Source of the DNA: an uncultured Eubacteriales bacterium
GTDB lineage: Bacteria > Bacillota > Clostridia > Oscillospirales > Oscillospiraceae
DNA length: 64,000 nt
Direction of reading: 5' to 3'
Assembly: GCA_900544975.1 (NCBI GenBank)
Contig: UQXI01000008.1
Span: forward strand, 17,978 to 81,977
Part shown: positions 30,201 through 38,400 of the stretch, one piece after another
How the letters are laid out: the number at the start of each line of letters is the position of its first letter
How positions within the stretch are numbered: the stretch's first letter is position 1
Position numbers and translations under genes: made by a program
The notes under the pieces: model-generated
The model's database searches: none
The model's input: the letters and a program-made list of their open reading frames with translations, nothing else
What the model was told of the DNA's origin: nothing

Positions 30201-32072
30201 GGAACCGGGAACGCCCCAACTGGAGAAGTAGCTCATGGTCTGGCACTCGTCTCCTCGGAGAGCGTAGTCGATCTCGTCGGTGATGGTCAGCTCGCCCAGG
30301 TAGTACAGCACGTTTCCAGCTTGGTCGGTGACCGGCTTGGCGCTGGACTTCATATATTCGCCCTCTGCCAGGGAGATGCTGACGCAGGGAGCCTTGACCT
30401 GGTAGCCGTCAAGGGCCAGGTTGATGGTTCCGGGCTCGTTGTTGAAAATAATGGTGCCCACAGCTCCGGCGTTCACGGCGTTGGTGGCCTTCTCCGTAAA
30501 GGTCAGCTGGCCTCTGGAACACACGGCGATGCGGCCTTCCAGGGCATCGCCCAGGGCGGCGTAATCCTCCACGGAGCCGTAGCCCGTCAGAACCACATAC
30601 TCATAGGTACCGCTCAGGCTGGTTATGGGCGCGTTTCCGTAGTTGGTGCTCTCGGTGTAGAAAATCTTCTTGTCGCCCACGGCAAAGAAGTGGCCGGTGT
30701 TGCCGACGTTGTCTGCCGAGGCCACGGTAAGGGCGTTGGTGTAGGTGCCGGGAGCGCCTGCGGTGTGCATACTCACTTCGTCGGCATAGAGGTAGCCTAG
30801 GTTGAGGTCGTAGTCCGACCAACCGCCGGAGTTACCGGCGGAGATGCACACCATCACGCCGCTGTCGGTCAGGTTATCCATAATGGCCTGGTAGGCCTCA
30901 TTGGTGGAACGGCTCATGCCGGGAGCGGCAGAGCCGAGGGATAGGTTCACCGCGTCGGCTCCCAGCACAATGGCATCCTCGATGGCGGCCATGTAGTCCG
31001 ACTCATAGGCGCCGCCGTAGTTGCCGAAGACCTTCATGGTCAGAATCTGGGCATCAGGGGCAACGCCCTGCATCTTGGCGGTATCCAGGGCCGGAGAGAA
31101 GCTGCCATCGGCGTTCTTGATGTAGTCGTTGGCTGCGGCAATACCGGCCACATGGGAGCCGTGGCTTCCCTGGGTATCACGATCGTGGTTGACACGGTAG
31201 TTGGTGTCTACATAGTTGTAGCCGAAAGGCAGCTTGCTGTTGATGTAGACCCGGGAACTCTTGGCCCGGTCGCTGATGTTCAGCTGATCCCAGACACGGT
31301 CGATCTCTGCCTGATCCAGCAGGTTCAGGCCTTCCACATAGGTCTCAAAGTCCACCCCGGCCTCTTTGGCCTGCTGCTGCAGGGAGTACCAGTAGGCGTC
31401 GGCGTCCATGGACTGATGGTCCGTGTCAATGCCGGTGTCAATGATGGCGACGCGGCTTCCCGCGCCGGTGTAGCCGCTGGCCCAGGCCAGGCCGGAGCCG
31501 ATCATCTCAGAAGACGTCGCCATGTTGGGGTCCGTCTCCAGATCCTGCTCCACCACCGCAGGCTCATATCGGGTCTCAATCACCAGATCCTTGACTCCGG
31601 AAACATCCAGAATCTGCTGGATCTGCCCGTATTCCACATTGGCGGAGATGGCGTTGGTAGCCAAAGTCATGTTCCAGGCCACCTGCAGCTCCTGGCCGGT
31701 GGCGGCTTCAATCCGGGATTGCACCTCCTCCTGCTTTTGGGCCAGAACCTGGCGGTAGTTTATGGCTTGGACGTTGGACGCCACATTTTGGCTGTCAAAC
31801 CGCTCCAGGGTGGCTGCCTGCTCCAGGAAAATGGTCACACGGACTTGATCTGTATCCTCATAGAGGGTCTGATCGGTCTGCAGCGATTCCACCTCCTGGC
31901 CGGCAGTGGAATCCAGTTGCGTGGAAACAGAGCCGGCGTCTACTTCGTGAAAGGTCAGATCCTCCGCTCCGGATGTGGGACTTGCCGCTGCAGTGACCGA
32001 AAATGGTCCGGTCAGGATCATGGCAAGTACCAGCAAGAGAGATAGGATTCTGCGTGTTGTCTTGTGACACAT
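24279..32072 (-). CDS. Giant subtilase with dockerin-like, BIG2, propeller, cohesin-like and SLH modules
   Basis: 2597 residues from the ATG at 32072, which has GAGG nine bases upstream; a GTG five codons earlier overlaps that site. The order is: signal peptide 1-30; I9-like propeptide; S8 domain with Asp212 (AIIDTGID), His304 (SHGSHVAG) and Ser658 (SGTSMASP), and a PA-domain insert; Fn3-like domain interrupted at about 828-882 by two dockerin-type calcium loops (DFNGDGEINVAD, DLDGDGTVNTYD); propeller-like repeats; two BIG2 domains (about 1517-1605 and 1862-1950); cohesin-like beta-sandwich about 2297-2395; three SLH domains about 2400-2590. All catalytic residues are present. It is a paralogue of the subtilase at 6933-12440 but keeps in one chain the cohesin-like and SLH parts that the other locus encodes separately. 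It is transcribed alone. Confidence 0.87.
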   Translation of the reverse strand: MCHKTTRRILSLLLVLAMILTGPFSVTAAASPTSGAEDLTFHEVDAGSVSTQLDSTAGQEVESLQTDQTLYEDTDQVRVTIFLEQAATLERFDSQNVASNVQAINYRQVLAQKQEEVQSRIEAATGQELQVAWNMTLATNAISANVEYGQIQQILDVSGVKDLVIETRYEPAVVEQDLETDPNMATSSEMIGSGLAWASGYTGAGSRVAIIDTGIDTDHQSMDADAYWYSLQQQAKEAGVDFETYVEGLNLLDQAEIDRVWDQLNISDRAKSSRVYINSKLPFGYNYVDTNYRVNHDRDTQGSHGSHVAGIAAANDYIKNADGSFSPALDTAKMQGVAPDAQILTMKVFGNYGGAYESDYMAAIEDAIVLGADAVNLSLGSAAPGMSRSTNEAYQAIMDNLTDSGVMVCISAGNSGGWSDYDLNLGYLYADEVSMHTAGAPGTYTNALTVASADNVGNTGHFFAVGDKKIFYTESTNYGNAPITSLSGTYEYVVLTGYGSVEDYAALGDALEGRIAVCSRGQLTFTEKATNAVNAGAVGTIIFNNEPGTINLALDGYQVKAPCVSISLAEGEYMKSSAKPVTDQAGNVLYYLGELTITDEIDYALRGDECQTMSYFSSWGVPGSLELKPEITAPGGNIYSLDGVTYGGKSYANNSGTSMASPQVAGISAVLAQYIRGSGLEEKTGLDARQLIQSLIMSTATPIRDGENGGYYYPVLQQGAGLANVYSAIAADSVILMDEDATDSASDGKVKAELGDDPDRQGRYSFSFTLQNITDQPLTYRLSADFFTQGTFRQDGETYLDTQTQALEVSASWTADGATLPLAEPLTGLDFNGDGEINVADGQALMDYVINGTPISCADKADLDGDGTVNTYDVHLFLSRYSTGLVTVEAGQKVKIGVEVALTQAQKEALDESNPNGAYVEGYVLISGLGTPEGVAGTQHSIPVLGFYGNWSDPSMYEDVTFSQAYNGEEVRATHTGITNTNGMAVLYPYSSTLYWYVEHTDAPERNAINSQTELYQYVFTLIRNASAVMALVTDSDGQLLWISEVYNQATPAFYYTNAGYWTNIQNLMDLGFTASDLGIEEDEQFTVSLVSIPEYYNSDELFMDKDRVLELLDSGALGQGVSVSTTLTLDDTAPEIQTVSKDLTTGALTVTARDNQYLSTVAVLNKNGTRILAQAEPEQTQAGASVSTVVDLTGITVGETCIVVVEDCAKNQSYYEVNYGGQEPDYSGSLYAFAADAGPVPAKTWVQIHSDQLYFTSTTDFNGLEALETTTLNILAAEYVNGSVFVAADDGNLYVTGQGDWVNYEKVGSYASVTDSICDLAMNYADGKLYALGSSNDLYTVDLVTGKLTLAYKLTLTNPNISGSLGTRGNLVALAIDDEGNFYAVNYTNSYSTSFLYTWKSSDAVDGAIMDLTPVNNTKTGYTGTDGNSVYRYCSGVAGTMAWDHDADVLYWASCYNTSYYQTCRYLWTLDTATGKATQVNTTYAGESETANPAVSGSITYSRLNGLYIVPAQKPLGATDQAVSITLSRSEMKLLPGCTTELTAEIMPWGLEDKSITWFSSNESVAQVKDGVVTALAEGSATIRAVTNAEPHLEAVCTVTVAEAEDIHFSALVRGETGSQWTEFSTGDLSTASSFGSGRTILGGTAVGDTLYYHDGTCIYSMDADTLEETNLGTVESNWLWSDAAPAPKTGVSSFGDVFGFVMGLCNNGTILEMVRPEAGTLKYIDLTKYLDEPAAAIAYVKTGTYYYDSIYSKNPANYYYVLTESGKLYYGLVFTINGGYDYAARMTLVGDTGLNLGSVSKIDGSAFASMVYDQETELLVLSTGKSGQDGKLYLIDPTYAYAQELGQTDGTAVCLYQYDRPTEVTVQMKSEDTTIYATDRLQLSVRVKPASFTGGVVWSSSDETVATVDKNGIVTGVAPGTATITATSVDKRSDGTASSASVEITVKALDSLDTEVRVSGQITLEDGSAQWVDIDVNSLATTKLADAATSFTAGGMSQGKLYGTDSDFETDGAGFYVVDPASNYAQKTLGQVSADDAPLDVTSVPFRQATSTGGKTIDAFGAPFYVTNNQRIVMNARDENGEPDLDIRALDDDVSFTGYNLSTMAFVGLDDWGDQEVLMFLSLGKNSSLYIIFAMVDTVDEFGDPCYTFMGTAFGYTDLMLEDTHSYSVAYDPDTNFLVVADSTDGGALYYIDLNNPTFEGGEYPTGKLGYLPGVRSISSLYGDLDLCQRVEDLDGRGMGVFQNGSAILQSLPISLNTSLETLERFTGKTAAENAQNAIGGALNSVVVPEKKAEKQSDSNTVTLQLTSDQAAANGKLTLTYDTDALVLQSVKGLNAQAFAWKESNGAVVLGYADDTSLPAGTPIAELTFTRKTGLVSNVTVLWQEQIPGNSVEKEIVTIFCRQADCPSKGFTDLKQDAWYHDSVDYVLSFGFMKGTSATTFDPNGDTTRAAMATVLYRMAGSPQATGSNPFTDVKEGTWYTEAVNWAYENGIVKGVTEELFAPNRAITRQEAATMIYRFSGAYLGADVSNEADLSGFPDSANVQPYARQAMAWAVEQGIILGSDGKLKPQSQALRAELAAILMRIHTLVMLPEQF

Positions 32073-32131
32073 GAACGAAAACCTCACTTTCTTTTTTGAC
32101 GGGCAGTGCCTGCACCCGCCTATTGTCTGCT

Positions 32132-32160
32132 AGTGTAGCATAAATCCTGCAAATCGTCAA
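32132..32160 (-). promoter_or_regulatory. Sigma-A promoter of the giant subtilase gene
   Basis: On the - strand: TTGACG (32160-32155), a 17-base spacer and TACACT (32137-32132), about 60 bases before the start codon. Confidence 0.75.
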
Positions 32161-32783
32161 CATAAAAATGCAAATTCGCAGCTTTTTGTGCAAACAGCAT
32201 AGAATGGAGTGAACGCAAAAGCAGTGTGGCGAGACGCCACACTGCCGAAAAACCATATCAAATTACGGGAAGAAGGCGTCTGAGATCTTGATTTGGAATT
32301 TTCCGCTGCGGACAGGCCGCACTGCCTGTCGATCTTGATACTAAGCTTCTGTTGCCGTTTCCATGCAAAAGGGGCTGTCTCAAAATGATTTTTCGAAATT
32401 ATGAGGGGCAGCCCCTCGTCCTTCTTCCGCACCTCTCATCTCCTTTGTGATCCGGGTCTGCTCCATAAAAAGGCCAGAACGGGAACCGGCTAATCCGGCC
32501 CTCGCTCCGGCCACGGAACGGTCCTGGCACGAGCTCCCTCCGTAGATGATGTCTACGGGCGGCAGGCTTTCCATATACTCCAGTCCTCTTTGTGGCAGGT
32601 CATGTGGTCCTTGTCTGTTCTGGAACCGCAGGCCGGATCAACAGTTGCTTCGCAATAAACAATGAAAGGCCAGACACGGCACTTGCAGCTCATCTCAGTT
32701 GCCAAAAAAGAGAAAACACCGGCTTCTTGCCTGAAAGAAAACAAATGGAAGAGCCGCTATTATGCCTAAACTGTATATTCTTC
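32161..32783. repeat. Gene-free stretch holding a solo IS-end palindrome
   Basis: No credible gene was found. An imperfect palindrome at 32370-32416 contains GGGGCTGTCTCA (32371-32382), the same terminal motif as the IS1182-type remnant at 23 kb, and the partly inverted copy TGAGGGGCAGCCCCT (32402-32416). The rest shows nothing recognisable. Confidence 0.55.
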
Positions 32784-32812
32784 TTGACATGGGGCGGCTT
32801 TCCCCCTATACT
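32784..32812 (+). promoter_or_regulatory. Sigma-A promoter of the LysR-type regulator gene
   Basis: Consensus TTGACA (32784-32789), a 17-base spacer and TATACT (32807-32812). The spacer itself holds a GGGGCGGCTTTCCCCC palindrome that could be an autoregulatory operator. Confidence 0.8.
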
Positions 32813-32841
32813 AAAACCATCAACAGAGGGGGCGGTGACCT

Positions 32842-33717
32842 ATGGATCTGCGTGTGTTGAATTATTTTTTGACGGTGGCCAAAGAGGGCAACATCACTCA
32901 TGCTGCCGACATCCTCCACATTACCCAGCCTACTTTGAGCCGACAGCTCAAGGATTTAGAAGATGAACTGGGAACCGTTTTGCTGGAGCGGGGAAACCGA
33001 AAAATCTCTCTCACGGATGCGGGCATCCTGTTCCAGCAGCGGGCGATGGAACTTGTGACCCTTCTGGACAAGACCCAGCGGGATCTGATCGACCAGCAAA
33101 ATCTGGTTGGGGGAACAGTCTCCATCGGCTGTGTGGAATCCTCCGCCTCAAAGATGCTGCCCGAAATCCTCTCGTCCTTTGCAAAGGAACATCCTATGGT
33201 GCAGTACGATTTATACAGCGCCAATGGGGATGACATGAAAGAGAAGCTGGACAGGGGCGAGATCGACTTGGGTATCCTGCTTGACCCGGTAGAGACCGCT
33301 AAATACGATTATATTCGTCTGCCTGTGCAGGACAGATGGGGAATCATTCTGGAGGGAGGCCATCCTCTGGCCCGGCAGGGCTTCGTCTCTCTGGAGGAGG
33401 CTTCCAGGCTGCCCCTGATCCTTCCCCGGAGGGAAATCGTACAGGAGGAGATCGCAAGCTGGTTTGGGATAAAGCGGAACAAGCTGAATGTGTTTGCGCT
33501 CCACAACCTGCTGACCAACGCAATTCCCCTTGCGCTGGCTGGGCTGGGATACCCGGTGTGTGTAGAGGGGGCGTATACCATCCGCCCTGTAGAGGGGATT
33601 GCCTTTGTCCCCATTACCCCGGAACGGTTCGCCGGTCATGTACTGGCTTGGAAAAAGAACCGTGTTCTTGCTTCAGCGGCAACCCGATTTGTCACCCACA
33701 TAAAGAATACATTTTGA
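32842..33717 (+). CDS. LysR-family transcriptional regulator
   Basis: 291 residues, the family's usual length. The N-terminal winged helix-turn-helix (1-60) reads NITHAADILHITQPTLSRQL, the LysR recognition helix. A periplasmic-binding-like effector domain covers about 90-290. A GAGGGGG ribosome binding site precedes the ATG. The next genes are a broken iron alcohol dehydrogenase and a flavodoxin lipoprotein, so the original target may have been a redox or aldehyde-stress unit. The inducer cannot be deduced. Confidence 0.9.
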   Translation: MDLRVLNYFLTVAKEGNITHAADILHITQPTLSRQLKDLEDELGTVLLERGNRKISLTDAGILFQQRAMELVTLLDKTQRDLIDQQNLVGGTVSIGCVESSASKMLPEILSSFAKEHPMVQYDLYSANGDDMKEKLDRGEIDLGILLDPVETAKYDYIRLPVQDRWGIILEGGHPLARQGFVSLEEASRLPLILPRREIVQEEIASWFGIKRNKLNVFALHNLLTNAIPLALAGLGYPVCVEGAYTIRPVEGIAFVPITPERFAGHVLAWKKNRVLASAATRFVTHIKNTF

Positions 33718-33788
33718 GCATGGCAGATAATTTAACATAAGTATTGGACATTTCACCTCCCTGCTGTTACACTAATAGCACAGGGAGA

Positions 33789-33825
33789 GACCGACAGACG
33801 GATACTCCCGCCTGTCGGTCTTTTT
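33789..33825 (+). terminator. Intrinsic terminator downstream of the LysR gene
   Basis: GACCGACAG (33789-33797) pairs with CTGTCGGTC (33812-33820), extended by an inner CGG/CCG, and is followed by TTTTT. It lies before the dehydrogenase remnant and may be a leader attenuator of that gene: a possible promoter (TTGGAC, TACACT) lies just upstream. Confidence 0.75.
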
Positions 33826-33855
33826 ATTGTGATAGATCAAGGGGGTATGTTCACT

Positions 33856-34418
33856 ATGAGTTATATGATGTATGCACCTACCCGTGTGCTGTTTGGGCCT
33901 GGGCAGCTCGACCATCTGCATGAACAGACCATGCCGGGGGAAAAGGCTATGCTGGTCATTTCGCAGGGAAAGTCGGTGCGCTGGCCCGGACGAAAGAGCA
34001 GCTTCAAAAAGCGGGTATCGCTGTGGAGGTGTTCCGCAAGGTAGAGGCCAACCCGCTTAAATCAACAGCGATGGAGGGAGCCGAGTTTGCCCGCTCTCAC
34101 AAGTGCGATTTTGTGGTGGCGTTGGGAGGTGGAAGTGTTATGGACGCCGCCAAAATCATGGCGATGATGGCGAAAAATCAAGGCGACCTTTGGGACTATG
34201 TCACGGGAGGCACCGGGAAGGGACTTCCATTACCCAACGCCCCTTTGCCTGTTGTTTGTATTACCACCACAGCGGGAACTGGTTCAGAGGTAGACCAGTG
34301 GGGCGTGATCAATAACGAGCAGACACAAGAAAAAATCGGCTGCGGCGGGCATGACAGCCTGTTCCCCGTGCTTGCTGTGGTAGACCCGGAATTGATGGAA
34401 AGCGTCCCAGCGGAGTAG
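33856..34418 (+). pseudogene. Iron-containing alcohol dehydrogenase, frameshifted and C-terminally truncated
   Basis: The N-terminus MYAPTRVLFGPGQLDHL and GEKAMLVISQGKS are typical of the iron-dependent alcohol dehydrogenase family. A frameshift near 33980 then moves the coding frame; in the other frame the text continues ALARTKEQLQKAGIAVEVF. The NAD-binding motif ALGGGSVMDAAK and CITTTAGTGSEVD follow. The chain stops at about half of the normal 380 residues, just after DPELMESVP, so the metal-binding C-terminal domain is missing. It cannot be functional. A flavodoxin gene begins 40 bases later, suggesting that a deletion joined the two. Confidence 0.88.
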
Positions 34419-34458
34419 AAATCACCTTTGAAATTGTGGACTAATGGAGGTTAATGAC

Positions 34459-35142
34459 ATGAAAAAGCTGATAACCATTTTACTCGCCTTGACCATGCTT
34501 TGCGGCTTGGCCGCCTGTGGGGGGGAGAAACAGACGAACAGTGAGCCCACGCCCCCGGCGGCGACTCCTCCCACAGAGTCGGAGTCCCATCCCTCCCCGG
34601 AGATGCCATCCGAAACGCCGGAGCCTGTTTCCTCGCCTGAAGCGGAGGGGAAGGGCAAAGTGCTGGTGGCCTATTTTTCCGCTACCGGGAACACCCGGCC
34701 CCTGGCAGAATACATCGCCGAGGCCCAGGACGCTGAACTCTATGAGATCATCCCCGAAACGCCCTACACCGACGCCGACTTGGACTGGCACGACTCAGCC
34801 AGCCGCACTACCCTTGAAATGAACAACCCCGATTCCCGCCCGGTTATCTCTGGCTCAGTGGAGAACATGGACGATTACGACATTGTGTTTCTGGGCTACC
34901 CCATCTGGTGGGGAGGCGCTCCCCACATCATCCGTACCTTTTTGGAAAGCTACGATTTCAGCGGCAAAACCATCGTGCCTTTCTGTACCTCTGGCAGCAG
35001 CGGGATCGGTTCCAGCGCGACCGACCTCCACGATCTGGCCCCGGACGCCACATGGCTGGATGGGAGCCGGTTTAGTGCCGGGACTTCTCGTGATACCATA
35101 ACAGAGTGGGTCAATTCTCTGGAACTGGATATCCAAGCCTGA
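34459..35142 (+). CDS. Flavodoxin-domain lipoprotein
   Basis: 227 residues. The start at 34459 has TGGAGG eight bases upstream. A lipoprotein signal ends in LCGLAAC, so Cys20 is lipidated. A Pro/Glu/Ser-rich tether (about 22-65) leads to a long-chain-type flavodoxin fold whose FMN phosphate loop reads YFSATGNTRPLAEYI. GYPIWWGGAP is the second FMN-contact loop, and CTSGSSGIGSS the third. Such extracellular flavodoxins probably carry electrons at the membrane surface; the partners are unknown. A hairpin follows the gene. Confidence 0.88.
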   Translation: MKKLITILLALTMLCGLAACGGEKQTNSEPTPPAATPPTESESHPSPEMPSETPEPVSSPEAEGKGKVLVAYFSATGNTRPLAEYIAEAQDAELYEIIPETPYTDADLDWHDSASRTTLEMNNPDSRPVISGSVENMDDYDIVFLGYPIWWGGAPHIIRTFLESYDFSGKTIVPFCTSGSSGIGSSATDLHDLAPDATWLDGSRFSAGTSRDTITEWVNSLELDIQA

Positions 35143-35163
35143 CAAACCCAATCAGTTGAAGAT

Positions 35164-35201
35164 AGCGGGAGAAAACACGGAAATTTGTGTCTTCTCCCGC
35201 T
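35164..35201 (+). terminator. Hairpin after the flavodoxin gene
   Basis: AGCGGGAGAA (35164-35173) pairs with TTCTCCCGCT (35192-35201), continued inward by ACAC/GTGT around an 8-base loop. It is followed by an AT-rich stretch rather than a clean T tract. Confidence 0.7.
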
Positions 35202-35467
35202 AAAATATTAGGGACAATTCTATAAAAAGCTATTTTGCAACAGGCCCACTGTATTTCTTTCGGGGTTGCCTCTTAGTGAGACAGTCCCGTGAACAGTGCC
35301 AGTATAACATATTTTTTCCTGTCATCGGCAAAGCTGTTCCATTTTTGGGCATGATATTAGTTTGCTGGCTTTTTCTAAGCCTACAGGATGACCACGTTCT
35401 TACCCGGTAAACCGATAAAGGGCGGGTAGACTTCACCAAATAGGAAAATATCCAAGGCCTGGCCTGT
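35202..35467. repeat. Solo IS-type ends between convergent genes
   Basis: TTTTGCAACAGGCCC (from 35233) repeats the arm of the palindrome at 3500-3514. Directly next to it, 35249-35288 repeats with two differences the 39-base IS1182-type end found at 23033-23071. No transposase is present. The rest holds no recognisable gene, and no clear terminator for the 1719-residue protein gene was seen here. Confidence 0.6.
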
Positions 35468-38400
35468 TCAGAAAGAAATCATTGAAAAGCGCATGATGAT
35501 GGTAGCGATTTGGGCCCGCAGGGCCGTTCCTTTGGGAGCCAGTTGCGTCTTGGACATGCCCTGAATCAACCCGGTTCCCACAGCCCAGGTCATGGCCTCC
35601 CTGGCCCAACCGCTGATGCTGCCAGCATCTGTGTAGGGGGAAAGGTCTGCTGCCGCTTGGGTATTCATGCCAGCGTAAACAGCATAGCGGTAAAGGAAGG
35701 TGGCCGTCTGTTCTCTGGTCACGGCCCGGTTGGGGGCAAATTGCGTCTGAGACATCCCCTTCACCACACCGTGATTTGCCGCCCAAATGACGGCTTTGCC
35801 ATAGTAAGCATTGGGCTGCACATCCGCAAAGGGATTTGCGAGGCCGTCCACCGACGGCTCCCCTGCTAATCTGTATAAAATCGTTACCACCTGGCCGCGG
35901 GTCAGGGTGCCCATTGGTTGAAAGGTTGTCGCAGACATACCTACCATGAGGCCGGTATTCAGCGCATAGTCTACGCCTTCATGGTACCATTCCTTCGGAT
36001 TCAAATCGGTAAACGCCCGGCTGGGGCAATTCGCTCCACCGTCGCAAACGCCTGTAGCTGGAATGGACTCGACCCGTTCTGCACCGCACAGGACACAGGT
36101 GTAGGTGATTTCTCCGTCCTCGGTCCCTGTGGCAGGCTTTGTAACGGTGCCTTCGTCCCAGACATGCTGGCCGGTGGCGGGGATCGGCTCCGTTTTCGTC
36201 TCGCCGCATAGGGCGCAGCGATGGGTGATCTCGCCCGCCTCCATACAGGTGGGTACTCTGGTAACAGTGCCCTCGTCCCAGCTATGCTGGCCGGTGGCGG
36301 GAATTTCCTCCGTCCTTGTCTCGCCGCACAGGGTGCAGCAATGGATGATCTCGCCCGGCTCCACACAGGTGGGCGCTTTGGTAACGGCGCCCTCATCCCA
36401 CAGGTGGTCTTCATAAATCGTCAAATCCAGGGTCGCTGTGGGGATGTGGTACTGTACGCCCGTCTGGCCGTCCCGGTTTTGATACATTTCCTCATATTCC
36501 CCAAGGCCATAGGAGAGGGTGAATTCCGTATCCTCCCCAGTGAGGGGTTCCCGGGAGAAGGAGACGTCCTTTGTTACATCCGCTCTGACCCCGTTGGCAT
36601 ACTTCGCCATCACCCGGAGGCCGTTGGCGTCAAAGGTCTGGCCCACTTCATACACCACAGTCTCCGGTTCTGCTTCTATCGTCAGCTCCGTAATGACGCT
36701 ACCCACGCACATAAGATAACCAGAGTCATTTTTAAAGTACAGATTCCCCTGGGCGTCGGCGATGGGACTGCAAATGGCATACTGGGCCTGGGCCCCATGT
36801 GGTGTGAACAGAACATAGCAGGTTTCTACGGTGTGGGTCTGTCCACCGGAGGTATAGGTCTCCGTGGTGAGATATTCGTGGTCTGGCGCAGTCTGCCCCG
36901 CCTTGTCCCGCAGGACCCGGAGCTTGCCCGGGGTGTAATTGTCCAGGAAATACACATAGACATACTCCGTATCCGCCTCATAGGCCGTGGTGAGTAAGCC
37001 GCTGGTCTGGGGATATCCCTGGGTAGGGACGGAATAGGCCACCTGCCAGGCCGTCAGGTCAATGACGGAGATGTTGTGGCCGGAGTAAGCGCCAAACTGG
37101 GCGGTTCCCGATACACCCACGTAGGCCCGGCCATGGTACACCACCGGGGTGGAGGTAGACATGGGCGGGGTGGAAGCGTTGTTGGAGCCGTTGCTTAAGG
37201 GAATCCGCTTCATGGAGCCGTCTCGGAATGTTCCGTTGGCATCCACCTGAATTCCATAGAAGTCGCCGCCCTTGGAGGTGAAATAGTAAGCGTCAGTGTC
37301 CTGATCATAGCAGACGGTACTCCGCAGATCGCCCACGCCGGAGGCCGTCTGACAATCCAACACCGCTCCTGTCCGGGGGTTCAGGGACACAATGTCGCCA
37401 TGCCCTTTGATATAGCCGCTGTCGCCGTCGTCCGTAGTCACCAGCAGGAAATTGTCCGCCACATAGGCCCCTGCCCAATAGAAGCCCTTGTCCGTATACG
37501 TCCAGGAGGCCTGCTTTGGCTCTTTGCCCTGGGTGGTATCTTCGTCGGTGACGGAAATACAGACGAAATTCGCCTGTTTCACCTCGGAGTTCCAGAAACC
37601 GGTGTAGAGATAGCCGTCTTTATAGGTGATGGGGCAGTTGGGCTGGCCCCCCAGAGGATCGGCGTAGAGCCAGAGGGATTCCAGCGTCTCCGCGTCAAAG
37701 GCCTGCACGGAACCATTGGAGAGCCCCACGAAAATCATGCCCTCGCCGTAGGCTGGAGGTGTGATGGAAAAGCTGGAAGCGTGATCCATCTCCCGGGACA
37801 AAAGCACCTCGCCGGTGTTTTTATCCACCTTCATGACGGAATTATTGGCATAGGTGTACAGCACGTCTCCCACCAGAATGGGAGAGCCAACGCCTCCACC
37901 GGACATTCCCTCTCCGATGCGGTTGGCCCAGGTGAGGACGGCCTCTTCCGCTTTCACAGGAACAGGTGCGTCGGTGACGGCATTGTTCTGGGAATTCCCT
38001 CGGAAGCTGATCCAGTCTCCTTCCTGGGCGATATCCTTCCGGGTGTTTTCCGGTGCTTTTTCCAACGTGACGGAAATCGCCCTGTTCGCTTCCCCGGCGG
38101 CAAAGGAGGCCATCTGGGTCACATAGCCATAGGCCGTGACGGTGTAGGTATAGCTTCCGTTGGTATTGAGGATATACTTCCCGGCGTTGTCCGGCCAGAC
38201 CCGGCTCCCGGTAAGATCATCCTTCAGAAAAACCACGGCGTCGGCGGGGGAAACCTGGAAGACCGTTTCCACAGGGGGGAGCTTTTCCAGCCGGATGGTA
38301 TAGATCTGGGAAATCGCGGCCTCCCGGGAAATCTGAATGGATATGGTTTCCTCCTTCCGGGAGGTATCCAGCGGCAAGGTGATCTGCTGCGCCTCCTGTA

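Noticed and set aside
32553..32744. Small - strand open frame upstream of the LysR gene
   Set aside because: No ribosome binding site, no motif, and composition unlike coding sequence of this genome.
35230..35439. Small - strand open frame between the flavodoxin and 1719-residue protein genes
   Set aside because: No ribosome binding site or family likeness, and it overlaps the IS-end palindromes.
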